Assembly: GCF_052324685.1 (NCBI RefSeq)
Contig: NC_135221.1
Span: 7,113,375-7,177,374, forward strand
Origin: Brachyhypopomus gauderio
Taxonomy: Eukaryota > Chordata > Actinopteri > Gymnotiformes > Hypopomidae
Direction: 5' to 3'
DNA: 64,000 nucleotides
Shown here: in pieces, positions 12,591 through 38,060 of the stretch
Numbering within the stretch: position 1 is the first letter of the stretch
How the letters are laid out: every line of letters starts with the position of its first letter
The notes under the pieces: model-generated
The model's database searches: none
Seen by the model: the letters and a program-made list of their open reading frames with translations, nothing else
What the model was told of the DNA's origin: nothing
Program-made: the position numbers and the translations under genes

Positions 12591-13427
12591 TACTCACCGG
12601 CCTTAATCCTTCGTGGCATAGATTCAACAAGGTACTGGAAACCAGTGGCGGACTTAGAAATTTGGGGGCTCAAGGCAAATTTAGCTAGGGGGCCAATCAA
12701 CATTAATATGCAAGTCAAGTTAACAAGTCAGGGGGCCCCTACAGTGGGCTGCAGTGGGAGGGGCCCAAGGCATTTGCCTAGTCATGCCTCTATGCAAAGA
12801 CCACCTCTGCTGGAAACATTCCTCAGAGAGTCTGGTCCATATTGACATGATGTCATCACACAGTTGCTGCAGATTTGTCAGCTGCACATCCATGATGTGA
12901 ATCTCCCGTTCCACCACATCCCAAAGGTGCTCTATTGGTCTGAGATCTGGTGACTGAAGTACAGTGAACACATAGTTGTGTTCAAGAAACCAGTCTGAGA
13001 TGATTTGTGATTTATGACATGGCATGTTACCCTGCTGGAAGTACCAATCAGAAGATGGGTACACTGTGGTCATAAAGAGATGGACATGGTCAGCTCAGTG
13101 TCCTGTTCCTAGCCCACAGGACTGGCACCCTGTGTGGTCTACTGCTGTAGCCCATCTGCCTCAAGGTACGACGTGTTGTGCGTTCAGAGATGCTCTTCTC
13201 CGTGTCCCGGTTGTAACGGCTGGTTATTTGAGTTACCGTTGCCGTTCTATCCGCTCGAACCAGTCTGTCCATTCTCTTGACCTCTGGCATCAACAAGGCA
13301 TTTGCGCCCACAGAACTGCTGTTCAGCATGCGTAAATGCATCGAGTTGCTGCCATGTGATTGGCTGGTTTGACATTTGCGTTAATGAGCAATTGGACAAG
13401 TGTACCTAATAAAGTAGCCAGTGAATG
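12591..13427 (-). mobile_element. Tc1-like transposon, internally deleted copy
   Basis: The sequence matches the element at 38061-39210 over both ends. The left end starts ACTCACCGGCC and the right end closes with GTACCTAATAAAGTAGCCAGT. Transposase remnants are on the minus strand: a C-terminal part with HLWDVVEREIHIMD and IWTRLSEECFQ at about 12800-13000, and an N-terminal helix-turn-helix part with TTRRTLRQMGYSSRPHR at about 13140-13240. The central catalytic part is missing compared with the 38-kb copy, so it cannot be autonomous. A 167-bp hAT-like MITE is inserted at 12643. A GT/TA/CA microsatellite abuts the right end. Confidence 0.85.
12643..12809. mobile_element. hAT-like MITE nested in the Tc1 copy
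   Basis: This is a 167-bp insert with ends CAGTGGCGG...CCACCTCTG, an imperfect terminal inverted repeat with the CAGTGG-type end of hAT elements. It is flanked by an exact 8-bp direct repeat CTGGAAAC (12635-12642 and 12810-12817). The uninterrupted Tc1 copy at 38 kb has CTGGAAAC once at the same place, which proves insertion and target duplication. The interior is G-rich (GGGGGCTCAAGGCAAATTT) with no coding capacity. Confidence 0.9.
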
Positions 13428-13435
13428 TGTGTGTG

Positions 13436-13476
<41 letters not shown>
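13422..13476. repeat. (GT)n(TA)n(CA)n compound microsatellite
   Basis: GT, TA and CA runs follow each other without a gap, so the block is self-complementary and could form a hairpin. It starts at the right end of the Tc1 copy. Confidence 0.9.
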
Positions 13477-13479
<3 letters not shown>

Positions 13480-14083
13480 ATATTATACCCAACATTTATA
13501 CATCATTGCCACACACAGCTGTCATTCTTTCAGATGAGTGAAGAACAAAATTTACTTATAAGCTCAACATGAACGAACACACACACACACACAGTTCATG
13601 GGATTCTCAGTAATACAACTAGACCAATATGATGGACGTTTCCAGGATATATAGTAACAGGACAAAAATTGCGGTCGGAAGGAACCAGCAGGTAGCCGAG
13701 CTTTAAAACAAACATAGCTCCTCCCCCTACTGTGATACCAGATTACTCAAAAATAATACCATGCATTTGATTCTTGTGCAGATACAAAAATCTTAGGCTA
13801 CAACCTCATTTAACATCTTTGGGATTAAAGAGTTTCTACAACTCCAGTAAGACATGCTCATTAAATCTCAGCACTCTTCAAGCCACTGGATTACCTGAAA
13901 GAACAGAACACAAGGATATAGGCACTGGGGAACCAAGCTTGGTAATGGTGTGCTGCACATGCTCCCTAAAAAAACAGCCCCATGATCCTACTTGAGGGTT
14001 GTTTTGAGAAGAGCCATCAGAACTGGTAAGATACTGAACACTATGCCACAGCAAGAAATAAAAAAAACAGTTTGTTTAGTGGG

Positions 14084-14091
14084 CCTTTATT
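14084..14091 (-). terminator. Polyadenylation signal region of pdia3
   Basis: On the minus strand AATAAA occurs in TGTGAAATAAAGGCCC about 365 bases downstream of the pdia3 stop. It is the best canonical hexamer before the neighbouring gene, giving a 3' UTR of about 0.4 kb. Confidence 0.6.
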
Positions 14092-14454
14092 TCACAATCT
14101 TTCCAAATGTACAAAATGAGATATGGTACAAAGAAAAACAAAACCCCTAAATTCAAAACCCTACCCCATTTCCAAGAGAAAGCAAATGTGACGGAAATTG
14201 GTCTCAAAAATCTAAGCGCCTCTTTGTGGTACAGCAAGAAAAAAAAAATTAAGTAATCTCAATTTGACCACACTGTACCTCTTCCATATTATCTAATCCC
14301 ACAGAGGTCTGGCCACCACAACTTTCCACAGTGTCCCCCAGAGCAACAGGACCACGAGGACAGCCAGTGTCGGAGCATTCTGATGGTCTAAAGTTGGAAT
14401 TTTATTTAGCTCCTCTACTTGATCCCCTCCTCAGAATTCCTGATCTTCGACCAC

Positions 14455-20026
<5,572 letters not shown>

Positions 20027-20160
20027 GCAAAAAAATGCGCTGGCTACTTATCCAGACTATCCAAGTCCAGGCCAGGAGGAGCTGACAATGTGCACACAAG
20101 GAAAAAGAAACGTTCAAGCGGCAAGGATGTGCAAACCCGGAGCTGCCCAGACAAACACAG

Positions 20161-20179
20161 TGTGGCATCTCACCATTGG
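20161..20179 (-). promoter_or_regulatory. Near-consensus ER stress element upstream of pdia3
   Basis: On the minus strand the sequence is CCAAT, nine bases, then CCACA, 135-190 bases upstream of the two candidate pdia3 start codons. The ERSE consensus for ATF6/NF-Y is CCAAT-N9-CCACG, so spacing is exact and one base differs. Two further ATTGG/CCAAT boxes lie at about 20204-20214. PDIA3 is a known ER-stress-induced gene, which makes the match plausible but not proven. Confidence 0.5.
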
Positions 20180-20229
20180 GTTTTCAGGAGCGTCGTAACG
20201 TCTCAATCAGCCAATCGGAGCGCTGGATA

Positions 20230-24014
<3,785 letters not shown>

Positions 24015-24069
24015 CATCCAGATGCTGTGCCAGCATTGTGAAGATTCCTGAACTGAATGTGCTTGCTCC

Positions 24070-24090
24070 AAAAAAAAAAAAAAAAAAAAA
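24070..24090 (+). repeat. Poly(A) tract after the PABPC-type gene
   Basis: Twenty-one A residues lie 55 bases beyond the stop of the intronless PABPC-type frame. The position and strand fit a retrocopy tail, though the implied 3' UTR is very short. I found no convincing flanking target duplication. Confidence 0.6.
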
Positions 24091-24534
24091 GTTATTTAAT
24101 GTTATATATATTTATTATTTATGTTGTAAAGGCAATTATTATTTATGTATTATTTATGTTGTGATACCTTTCATGTATCTCTGAATCCAGCTTGTAGATA
24201 CTGTAAATAATAAGAATCGATGGATTTGGTGCATACATTACAAATCATTATATTCTGGATTATTAGTATTGTTGTGATCAATGAACTATTATGTAGAATA
24301 AGTTAATAAGTTAAAGTTTTAGTTAATAAACTGTTGTCAAATGTTCAAAAATATTGCACAATTAAAATAGATACAAATGAGTTCTTTGTTTATTTATTTG
24401 TTTCTGACATTTACATAGCATACCCAAGATGACGTAGCATAAAACCCAGGATGTAGAGAGAGAAGGAAATTAGAAGAAGTGCTGAATCAATGTGACAGGT
24501 GTAGTAGAGGGATCCTCCAGGAGAGATGGGGGGG

Positions 24535-25100
24535 GGGGGTGTCCCTCAGATTCAAGATTCAAAGAAGCTTTATTAGCATGACTGTAGTTACAACAATATT
24601 GCCAAAGCATTACAAAAAAAAAACAAGATAGAATAAAATAAAATAGAATAATAATAATAAAAAATAAAAATAGCAATAGTAACAAAAAACAATCACAATG
24701 ATTAAAAATAACAATAATTACAGTATATATTCTGGTGTTTTATTTACAAAAGGAAGTAGGGTGTGTACATAAGTGTTATGTACATATTACTATCTATATA
24801 CAGTTTTAGGTGAGGTAGGTGTTACCCACTGTCTCTCAGGCTGTGACATTATATGTTATGTTAATATATGTTAATATATACTGGGCAGCGAGGGGAGCAG
24901 TGTGCCCCTTTCCCAGGAGTATCCCTAATTTTTCTGGTTCTGTGAGTCTGTGGTAGTTTGGTATTATTTGTTTAAACCTGTGTGTGAAGTGCTCTCGTAT
25001 TGTGTTGAATTTTGAGCAGTGGAGAAGGAAGTGCAGCTCAGTCTCAGTCTCTGTGTATCAGCACTAAATATACTGCCACACATGTAGAAGACAACCTAGT
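24535..25100 (-). mobile_element. LINE-derived repeat, family unresolved
   Basis: The segment begins with a fish-wide dispersed repeat motif (TTCAAAGAAGCTTTATTAGC) and continues through text recognisable from dispersed fish repeats (TGAGTCTGTGGTAGTTTGGT and GTTGAATTTTGAGCAGTGGA). It appears to be the 3' region of a non-LTR retrotransposon lying antisense. No intact frame is present. The assignment rests on pattern memory and the ends are approximate. Confidence 0.4.
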
Positions 25101-28100
25101 ATTCCAGAAGATCTAAGATGGTTCTACAGATGACAGAGTGCAGACAGATAAACAGGAACATGCGGACCATTGAATGTAAGAAGGAGGATTTGATTTTTAA
25201 TAAATTGTGAGATGGTTAACCAGCGTAACTGATTCAGGAGGTAGCAGGAGGAATATGAGCAGACCTCCCTGTCTGTGTCAGTATCTATCGGCAAAGTTTT
25301 TAATGTACTGAAATCTGTTCAGATTGTTAGGAGGAAGACCTACAAAGATGCAGATGAAGACCTACAAATAACAGATGATGGCATGAACAAGAGGGTTAGT
25401 AGCAAAACTGGGTAATATGGAGACTTGGGATTTGGAGTCTACTAGCATAATTTCAGGTTTATTTGTGTTTAAGAAAATTCTTATTCAGCAAGAGTTTTAA
25501 AAGTCGAGGTTCAACACATGAACCAGGGAGGTGGTAGTAGAATTAGAAGCATTAGGACAACAGAATTGGAACTTAAATATGACCGCCATGTCTATATAAC
25601 AGTGAAGCCTAACACCACTAAGTGAAGTGGGGTCACGACTGGGCTTACAAATCAAAATAGGTGGAACAGCTGCAATCTTGACGGCATGAGGGAACAAAAC
25701 CAGAAAACAGTTGATGTAATGACAGCACGCACACAGGCCTTGAGAGGAGAGGCAGGGCCTGGATCTAGCTAACATGATGACGAGCTATTCTGGGTAATAA
25801 CTGTGTATCCCTAATGATGTTCTCAGCCTGCACTGTAGGGGGAGAGGGCAGGAATTCAAGTTTTTTAAAAAGCCCTAAAAATTATGAAAGCTAAAGTATG
25901 GGATTCTGGTAAGAGTTCCAAGTTCATTTCACGAGGCGAGACATTAATATACCTGATAAATATTAAACAGTTTTATTTGTTCAAAGAGTTTTAGCAATAT
26001 TTAACAAGGAAGAAGTTTTGGGGTACAAAACGAATACAATTTATGTTTGTTTAATACATGATTATTGTTATTGTTTAATACATGATACTGAGTATAAACC
26101 TCCATATAAATGTTGGTTTTTTTCAGAGGATCTGGTCATAGTCATTCTAATTGTTTTTGTGCACATTATTACTGTGGTATGTATTACTGGGTTCCACAGC
26201 TCCTCAGTACAGTGGTGCAAGGTTTGTGTTAAAATAGTCAAACCATGTGCAGTACAAAACCAATGCGCAAGTGGTTCAGAACCAGATTGCAAACACAAGG
26301 ATGCAAAAACGTTTGTAATTTTACAATGTTCTTAAATTGTTTGCAACTTTTTAGCCATAAATAGCGGCCATAAAATAGTTCTTTGCATTTCTGAAAACTG
26401 AAAAATGTTCTTATAATCATTGGGCTTTTAATTGATCCCTGTCTGCGCTTCAGACTAAATTTAAATCAACTATTAATAATTCACTGTATCCTCTACTGTC
26501 TGGGTCATGTGGAAAGGATTAGTGAAGATGTGATTCATGACAAGCAGTGTATTTGTAATTACATTGTATGACCCAGCTATTGAATTAGCTCGTTGATAAA
26601 TTGCTTATGTCTTGTTGTTTTGATTTTTTTTTTATTCACATTTTTAAAAATAAAAAACTCTAGAGTTTTTTTTTTATTCTAAGACTGCTGTCATAATTAA
26701 AATCTTGTCTGACAGATCTTACTGTCCAAGTTTTCATTAATGCTTCTGGCAGAAATATTCAGTTTTGTTGTTCATTACCCTCAGGCTTGTAACTGTCTGT
26801 GGACATTATGAATGGGCAGAACTACAAAATGGAATTATGTTGGAAATGTGTTGATTGAAAGTAATAATGGAGCGGTTGATTCATTACTGTGATTTACAAT
26901 TTGCAGTCAAGCTTTATGATGTCAGCTCATAGTGAATAAATTCCAGTCTGTAATCTGGGATCTTTCCAAAGTGGTGGGAAATTAGTCTGGAGGATGAGGA
27001 GAACATGTATTTGAACATGTAAGTGCAGGAACAGGTGGAGGTCAAGCAGGAGACCTGGTCATGGTCTCTTCAGGTACTCTGATGAAGATGCTCCATTTTG
27101 AAGAACACTGCTGCCGTAGGTAAATCTTAAAGGTTTTATGGGAATTGTAGGCAAGCAGATGTGCATTTGGCTAATTGTATGCAACTTGTAAGGGGACCAC
27201 TGAAATAGCATACGGCCGGGAAAAATGTGGGTTTAACAAAAATCAGTTACGTTATACTATTTAGGCTGAGATCTGTCACTAGAGGGCGTAGATGCAACAA
27301 AATTAGATTCCCATATCTAAAGGAACAATACGAAGAGTGCCCAGTTATGTAATGAAATTCAGTTCAACATAGTACATTTGTTTGATAGAAAATTGAATTT
27401 GAACAATTTATATTTACTTGATTTGGTAGACATTCTTATAACTAAACAGTTCACCAATGCCTAACATATTTCACAGTATGACTATGTTAGCTGGGATTCA
27501 AACCTATGACCTAGTTGCACTATACTCTACTTGCTTTTCCAGGAGAGTTACAGGTGTGCAATTACAACTCAGCAAGGCTCATAGAAGCAGGGACACCACT
27601 TGTGCCGTCACCCAAAAGACTCTGAAAGCAAATGTCTTCAGTGTGCTGCAGATGGAATAAAGTTGGCTTTTAAGCGACTGTGTGCTTTTGAAAGGTTTTT
27701 ATGCATGTGTGGAAATGTTTTGAGCTTGCGTCTTTCCTACGTGGAAGTGGAAGTAAATGCAAAAACTTCATATTGACAATGTGTTACAAATGATGTACAA
27801 ATGAGATCACTAGACTGGAACCCTAATCTGTAAAAAAGGATTTTTTTGTCTATGCTGTTGACATCTGTTGCAGGAGTTCTCCTGTAAGACATTTCCATAG
27901 CGACAGACCTTAGACCATTCAAAGGGCTTTTGCATTTACGTGAACTATAGTAATGAGCTATTTGAATGAGCTATTTGAGTGTGGTATAGTAATGAGCTTT
28001 TTGAGTGTGCTAATGAACTATTTGAATAAGCTATCTGGGTGTGCTACAGTAATGAACTATTTGAGTGTGCTATAGTAATGAGCTACTGTATTTGAGTGAT

Positions 28101-28256
28101 CTATAGTAATGAGCTATTTGAGTGAGCTATAGCAAGAAGAAATAAACTTGGAATGGAAGAAAATGATTCTGGAGCATAAATACATATAGAATGTGTAACT
28201 CCTGAGATCTTGGTAGTCTCTTGTTCCAGAGCAGATCTTACTACTGTATGCTAGAG
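25100..28256. other. Intergenic, no supported gene
   Basis: About 3 kb of AT-rich sequence downstream of ckmt1 (minus strand). Short open frames show no family signature. An imperfect tandem repeat lies at 27945-28135. The ckmt1 3' UTR must end somewhere between here and 29440, but I see no clear polyadenylation signal. Confidence 0.5.
27945..28135. repeat. Imperfect tandem repeat, unit about 26-30 bp
   Basis: Variants of TAGTAATGAGCTATTTGAGT recur about seven times head to tail with small length changes between copies. Confidence 0.85.
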
Positions 28257-28431
28257 CAGTGGTTCCCAAAGTGGGGTGTGCGCCCCCTAGGTGGGGCGTG
28301 GAGCTTGGAATTAAAACATGTGCACATGTGTCAATATGGGGAGGAAGGGGGGGGGGTGTAGGGGGGGGGGGCGCAAAAATATTCTCATCTACTAAAGGGG
28401 GGCACAGCAGAAAAAATTTTGGGAACTACTG
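28257..28431. mobile_element. hAT-like MITE with 8-bp target duplication
   Basis: This is a 175-bp element with ends CAGTGGTTCCCAAA...TTTGGGAACTACTG, an imperfect inverted repeat. It is bounded by an exact 8-bp duplication TGCTAGAG at 28249-28256 and 28432-28439. The interior has two G runs of 8-10 (about 28349-28371) and no coding capacity. Length, ends and duplication size fit a non-autonomous hAT element. Confidence 0.92.
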
Positions 28432-28439
28432 TGCTAGAG

Positions 28440-29440
28440 CAATAGCAACTGCCTTTGGTCAGATAAGAAAACCATTCCAGAGTATTAGTAACATGTATCA
28501 GACTTCTTAAAGGGGCTGTTCTCTTCAGTGAACCTAAACAGACTGCTCTAACCTGTGATCCCCGGGGCCCCCTGCCATTATCCCCCGTGAAAACACCTGT
28601 AACTGAAACCGCCGCATGTGAAATACTTCCCAAAAAAAGGGACGTGAGTCTGAGAACAGACCTTTCCAATGTCACCTTGGCAATTCAGGGTGTGTGTGAG
28701 TAGGCAATGGATAACTCAAGAGAGCTGTAACACAATCGAGGAGGACAGAATCTGCCTTGGGTCACATGGCAGCAGTTCTCTCTTATCTGAACTTTTATCT
28801 TATGTTAATAAAGGTGAATTGCACCAACATGTGCTAGAATGGGTCTCCTGAAACTTAGTTTGGACTTCCTTATCCCGTTGCTACCACCAGACCACCAACC
28901 CACCAATCAGAGTACATGCAACACGGTGTGTTTATGAATGAAAACAGGACATGAGACAACACCTTTAAGATCCTTCAGTATGCACTTTATAGGGGTTAGA
29001 ATTTCCTTCCACAAAAACGTTCTGAAGACGCTGTGTTACTCGCCCGGGTGTTCAATTTCATGCAAGAAATTGAGTTCAAAAGGTAAAGGTCCTGATATGA
29101 TATGACATCACCCAGTGTGTTTCGATTATACCTGATGACTAACTAGCACACAATGGGAAGGAACCTTCCTTTTCAAACCAGATCTATCCACATATCCTAA
29201 GCAAGCAATCATCAACATGGTTATAATACTCTTATTGCAACACGATCAACTTGAATGAAAGTGTTGTGCAACAAAACCTTAATGCCACATTAACACAATC
29301 ATGAAGTATATATATACAGTACGTATTTTCTCCTTTGGGACATAGGAGTGGAGCTGAGATAGACAACACACAAAGGGCATGCTGAATGTGATGGAGTTTA
29401 GAGTATTATCAGGTGGAGCAAGCCCAAGGTTAGATTTAGT
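28440..29440. other. ckmt1 downstream region
   Basis: This kilobase lies between the MITE and the ckmt1 stop on the minus strand. Part of it is probably the ckmt1 3' UTR. I see no other gene. Confidence 0.45.
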
Positions 29441-34084
<4,644 letters not shown>

Positions 34085-35570
34085 GTTATTTCCACAATTC
34101 GGAGTAAATGTTGGTTATAGAGTGGTTCCTGGAGTCGGTGGTTGTCTGAAAACGTAAAAATGGAGTCGGTGGAGTCGGAGTCGGTGGAGTCGGGGCTGGG
34201 GGGCGGATTGGGTTCGTGGATGTAGAGACTGCCGAGGATGCGCGAGAATGTTGCGGTGTAGAAACACAGAGGAGCGCCCTCCCCTTCTCCGTGACACGCT
34301 GTGCATTTGGGAAGCGAAATAACTAGGCTGTTCTCGACCAACACTAGGTAATCAGTTGTAATCGTGGGATTATAATTCCCTGTGTCACAAAACCCACAAT
34401 TTAGTTTATAAACTGTAGGGCTTAAGGTAATGTTCGAGAAACCTTTGAAATAAAGGCCACCAGGTTACTGTAGTGTTAATTTCAGATGGTTATTAATGCA
34501 TTGCGCACTGAAGGTTGTGACCGTTTCACCTTCACCTTGAAACTGATAGGCCCATTTTGCACACGCACCAGGGGCTGTCTGTGAAAAGCAGCTTTCAAAT
34601 AATCTTTATATTTTTCATGCTACATATTTGCTGTGTACTGAGAAAAATGGCGCGTGTGCATCTGAGGTCCGAATAATATGCTAGTGTGAAAAATATCCTT
34701 TTTCATCCTGTCTCTTGCTAACTCACAGTTAAATATACACAGCGTTTGTGACATTTAAACATGTTCTTGAAATGTAAAGTGCACTTGCACACAGAAAAAA
34801 CCCTCTGTACCAAAGACTAATCTAGATTAATCCTAATATTCTAATTTCACTGCACGCCAGCAAAATACAATAATCCCAGGATGTAATTACAGGCAAGTGA
34901 ATTACAAGTGAAAAGTACAACTATATAACTTTACATAAGGCTTCTGCTCTTTGATGGACAGACGTTTGAGCACGAGGTCACAATACAGTGTTTAATAGCT
35001 TCCAGCAAAGCAGGAAATGCCATTGACTGTTTGCTGATCAAAGTTTGCACGGCACTGTGATAGCCCATTTCTTTGGCAATGCAATGGTAAAGTTAGACGA
35101 GGTCTAAATTTAGATGCAAGAATTCGATCATTACAAACGTCCTAATTATCGTAAGGGCCAGTGAACCGAATGCCATTTAGCTTCAGGAGAGAACAAAGCT
35201 GAAGTGCTAAGGAGAGATGGCATAGACACATCACACAGACAGAAAAGCGGGAATGTGCATTTTCAAATTAAATAAATTAGATCACAATTTCATACAAACT
35301 TTAACTTACTTCGTGGTGAACCAGGTTTTATCTTCTGAAGCACCCACTAGTACCAGTGAACACCTGCCTTGCATAAATGGGTGGAGGCGGGTATGACTTA
35401 TCTTAAAATAAGATGACTCAAACTAAATGGTATTAAGCCTGAAGATAGCTTTATATTTTTGTGAACATTGAGCAACTTTGAATGGTGGAAAAAAAATGAA
35501 TGGCAATAAGAATTTTACAGATATACTCATGGTTCTCATCATTTTTAAACAAACATACAAATAAACATAA
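34085..35570. other. Upstream of ckmt1; no supported gene
   Basis: The first 270 bases upstream of the ckmt1 start include short GGAGTCGGT repeats (about 34163-34198) and GC-rich sequence, probably promoter or 5' UTR. The rest is AT-rich and I see no gene in it. Confidence 0.5.
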
Positions 35571-35574
35571 AGAC

Positions 35575-36619
35575 AACATTCACTCCCCAACACAACCTCT
35601 ACACACTCCTACCATCAGAGACAACATACACCCCCCAACACAACCTTTACACACTCCTACCATCAGAGACAACATACACCCCCAACACAACCTCTACACA
35701 CTCCTACCATCAGAGACAACATACACCCCCCAACACAACCTCTACACACTCCTACCATCAGAGACAACATACACCCCCCAACACAACCTCTACACACTCC
35801 TACCATCAGAGACAACATACACCCCCCAACACAACCTTTACACACTCCTACCATCAGAGACAACATACATCCCCCAACACAACCTCTACATACTCCTACC
35901 ATCAGAGACAACATACACCCCCAACACAACCTCTACACACTCCTACCATCAGAGACAACATACATCCCCCAACACAACCTCTACATACTCCTACCATCAG
36001 AGACAACATACACCCCCCAACACAACCTTTACACACTCCTACCATCAGAGACAACATACACCCCCAACACAACCTCTACACACTCCTACCATCAGAGACA
36101 ACATACACCCCCCAACACAACCTCTACATACTCCTACCATCAGAGACAACATACACCCCCCAACACAACCTTTACACACTCCTACCATCAGAGACAACAT
36201 ACACCCCCCAACACAACCTTTACACACTCCTACCATCAGAGACAACATACACCCCCAACACAACCTCTACACACTCCTACCATCAGAGACAACATACACC
36301 CCCAACACAACCTCTACACACTCCTACCATCAGAGACAACATACACCCCCAACACAACCTCTACACACTCCTACCATCAGAGACAACATACACCCCCCAA
36401 CACAACCTCTACACACTCCTACCATCAGAGACAACATACACCCCCCAACACAACCTCTACACACTCCTACCATCAGAGACAACATACACCCCCCAACACA
36501 ACCTCTACACACTCCTACCATCAGAGACAACATACACCCCCCAACACAACCTCTACACACTCCTACCATCAGAGACAACATACACCCCCAACACAACCTC
36601 TACATACTCCTACCATCAG
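35575..36619. repeat. 47/48-bp minisatellite, about 22 copies
   Basis: The unit contains ACACAACCTCTACACACTCC, then TACCATCAGAGACAACATAC and a run of five or six C, which sets the length at 47 or 48 bp. Substitutions are few (CTCT/CTTT, CACA/CATA), suggesting recent expansion or homogenisation. Because 48 is a multiple of three and the other frames lack stops, the plus strand carries a 449-codon open frame and the minus strand shorter ones. I regard these as artefacts of the repeat. Confidence 0.97.
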
Positions 36620-36697
36620 GCAGACGTTACAGGAGTGTGAAGTGCAGGACAACCAGACTCAGAAACAGCTCATATTCAGACTCAGGAACAGCTCGTA

Positions 36698-36825
36698 TTC
36701 AAACATTCATATTAATATTCAAATACATGATTATGATGGTGTTTTCAAACATTCATATTAATATTCAAATACATGATTATGATGGTGTATTCAAACACTC
36801 ATATGAATATTCAAATACATTAACA
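36698..36825. repeat. Tandem repeat, unit about 46 bp, 2.5 copies
   Basis: TTCAAACATTCATATTAATA followed by TTCAAATACATGATTATGAT is repeated directly with small changes, just after the larger minisatellite. Confidence 0.9.
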
Positions 36826-36829
36826 CCTC

Positions 36830-38060
36830 TTACAGAAAGAGGGCATTGAAAATGCCTTGAGCTTTCTGAGAAAACAACAATCACATAAAAGAATAGTTAC
36901 TGAAAGTCCAGAAAACCTACTATAGACAAAAACCTGAACTAGCATAGCATAATTATTTTTGGAACCAAGACCACTGTCTACAAGACACACCATTTCTAAT
37001 GAGTGCTAAATATAGACCTTAGAAAAACAGAAGAAAATAACTTGGTCTAAAAATCACACTGTGGACATTTCTTTCTGCGTCTGTGTGAAAGACAAAGAAG
37101 TCCTTCAGCCCACATGCCTCTGTGGCTCTGTTTCTAACCCACGCTGACTGACTGCTGACTGCAGTTTAAAAGGATACTGTTTGTTTTTTTCATTTTCAGT
37201 TTTTCACCAGAATTTTTGTTCAATTGTTGCTCAAAAGTAAATCTAACAACATTCTAAGCATAGCTGGATATATCTATTTACTGATATAGCTGTTGCGTTA
37301 TTTTGTATTATATTATATAACATATTTAAAGGATTGCTCAATGAAATTATCCAAAGTTGTACTCTCAAGAAAAACACTCACACCACTTTTAAATACTGTA
37401 CAATATTTTCAATTGCATATCTTTAAAGAATACTTTTTATATTCTATAGCCACTAAATTCTGAGGTAACTATCCAAATTTTCTAGCCTAAAATAGCCTGT
37501 TTATCGGTAATAAAAATATAGACAATGCACCCCAACCTGGTACCTTATGGCTCAAAGGCCTACAATACATGTCAAAGTATGATTGGCTTAACAAAATGTA
37601 CATCATAACAGTAAGCCCTATTACAATTAATGACTAATAAATTATGCAATACTCACAAACTGGTTGACATAAGGTTCCTACATTCCTTATCTGCACAGGG
37701 CTGAGCTTGAAGCACTATAAAACTAGGCAACTGTGTTTTACACACCCTCTCCTGTTCAAAGGTGAACATGAGCAATGGTTTCCGTGCACGTAGGCTGCTA
37801 GGAGATAACACCTTACTCCGATTAGCATCTGATAACATTAAAATATATAGGAGTCCTGGATGAAACCTGGAAAATGATAATGTACAGGAAACAAAACTGA
37901 AACCCACTGATGTTTAATATTCAAGTACTAGTGCCAAGCATATAAGAGGCACAGCAACATTTTATAATTGCACATTTTAAATGCACAACTCTGACTCTTG
38001 AACATGGAAGAGATCCATGTGCATTATATAATACTTACATAAAAAAGCACATCAGACATA
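36830..38060. other. Intergenic, AT-rich, no supported feature
   Basis: I see no gene-like open frame, RNA gene or repeat with recognisable ends in this 1.2-kb stretch. Confidence 0.5.

Noticed and set aside
35500-36849. 449-codon plus-strand open frame
   Set aside because: It lies almost wholly inside the 47/48-bp minisatellite, and other frames and the minus strand are open too.
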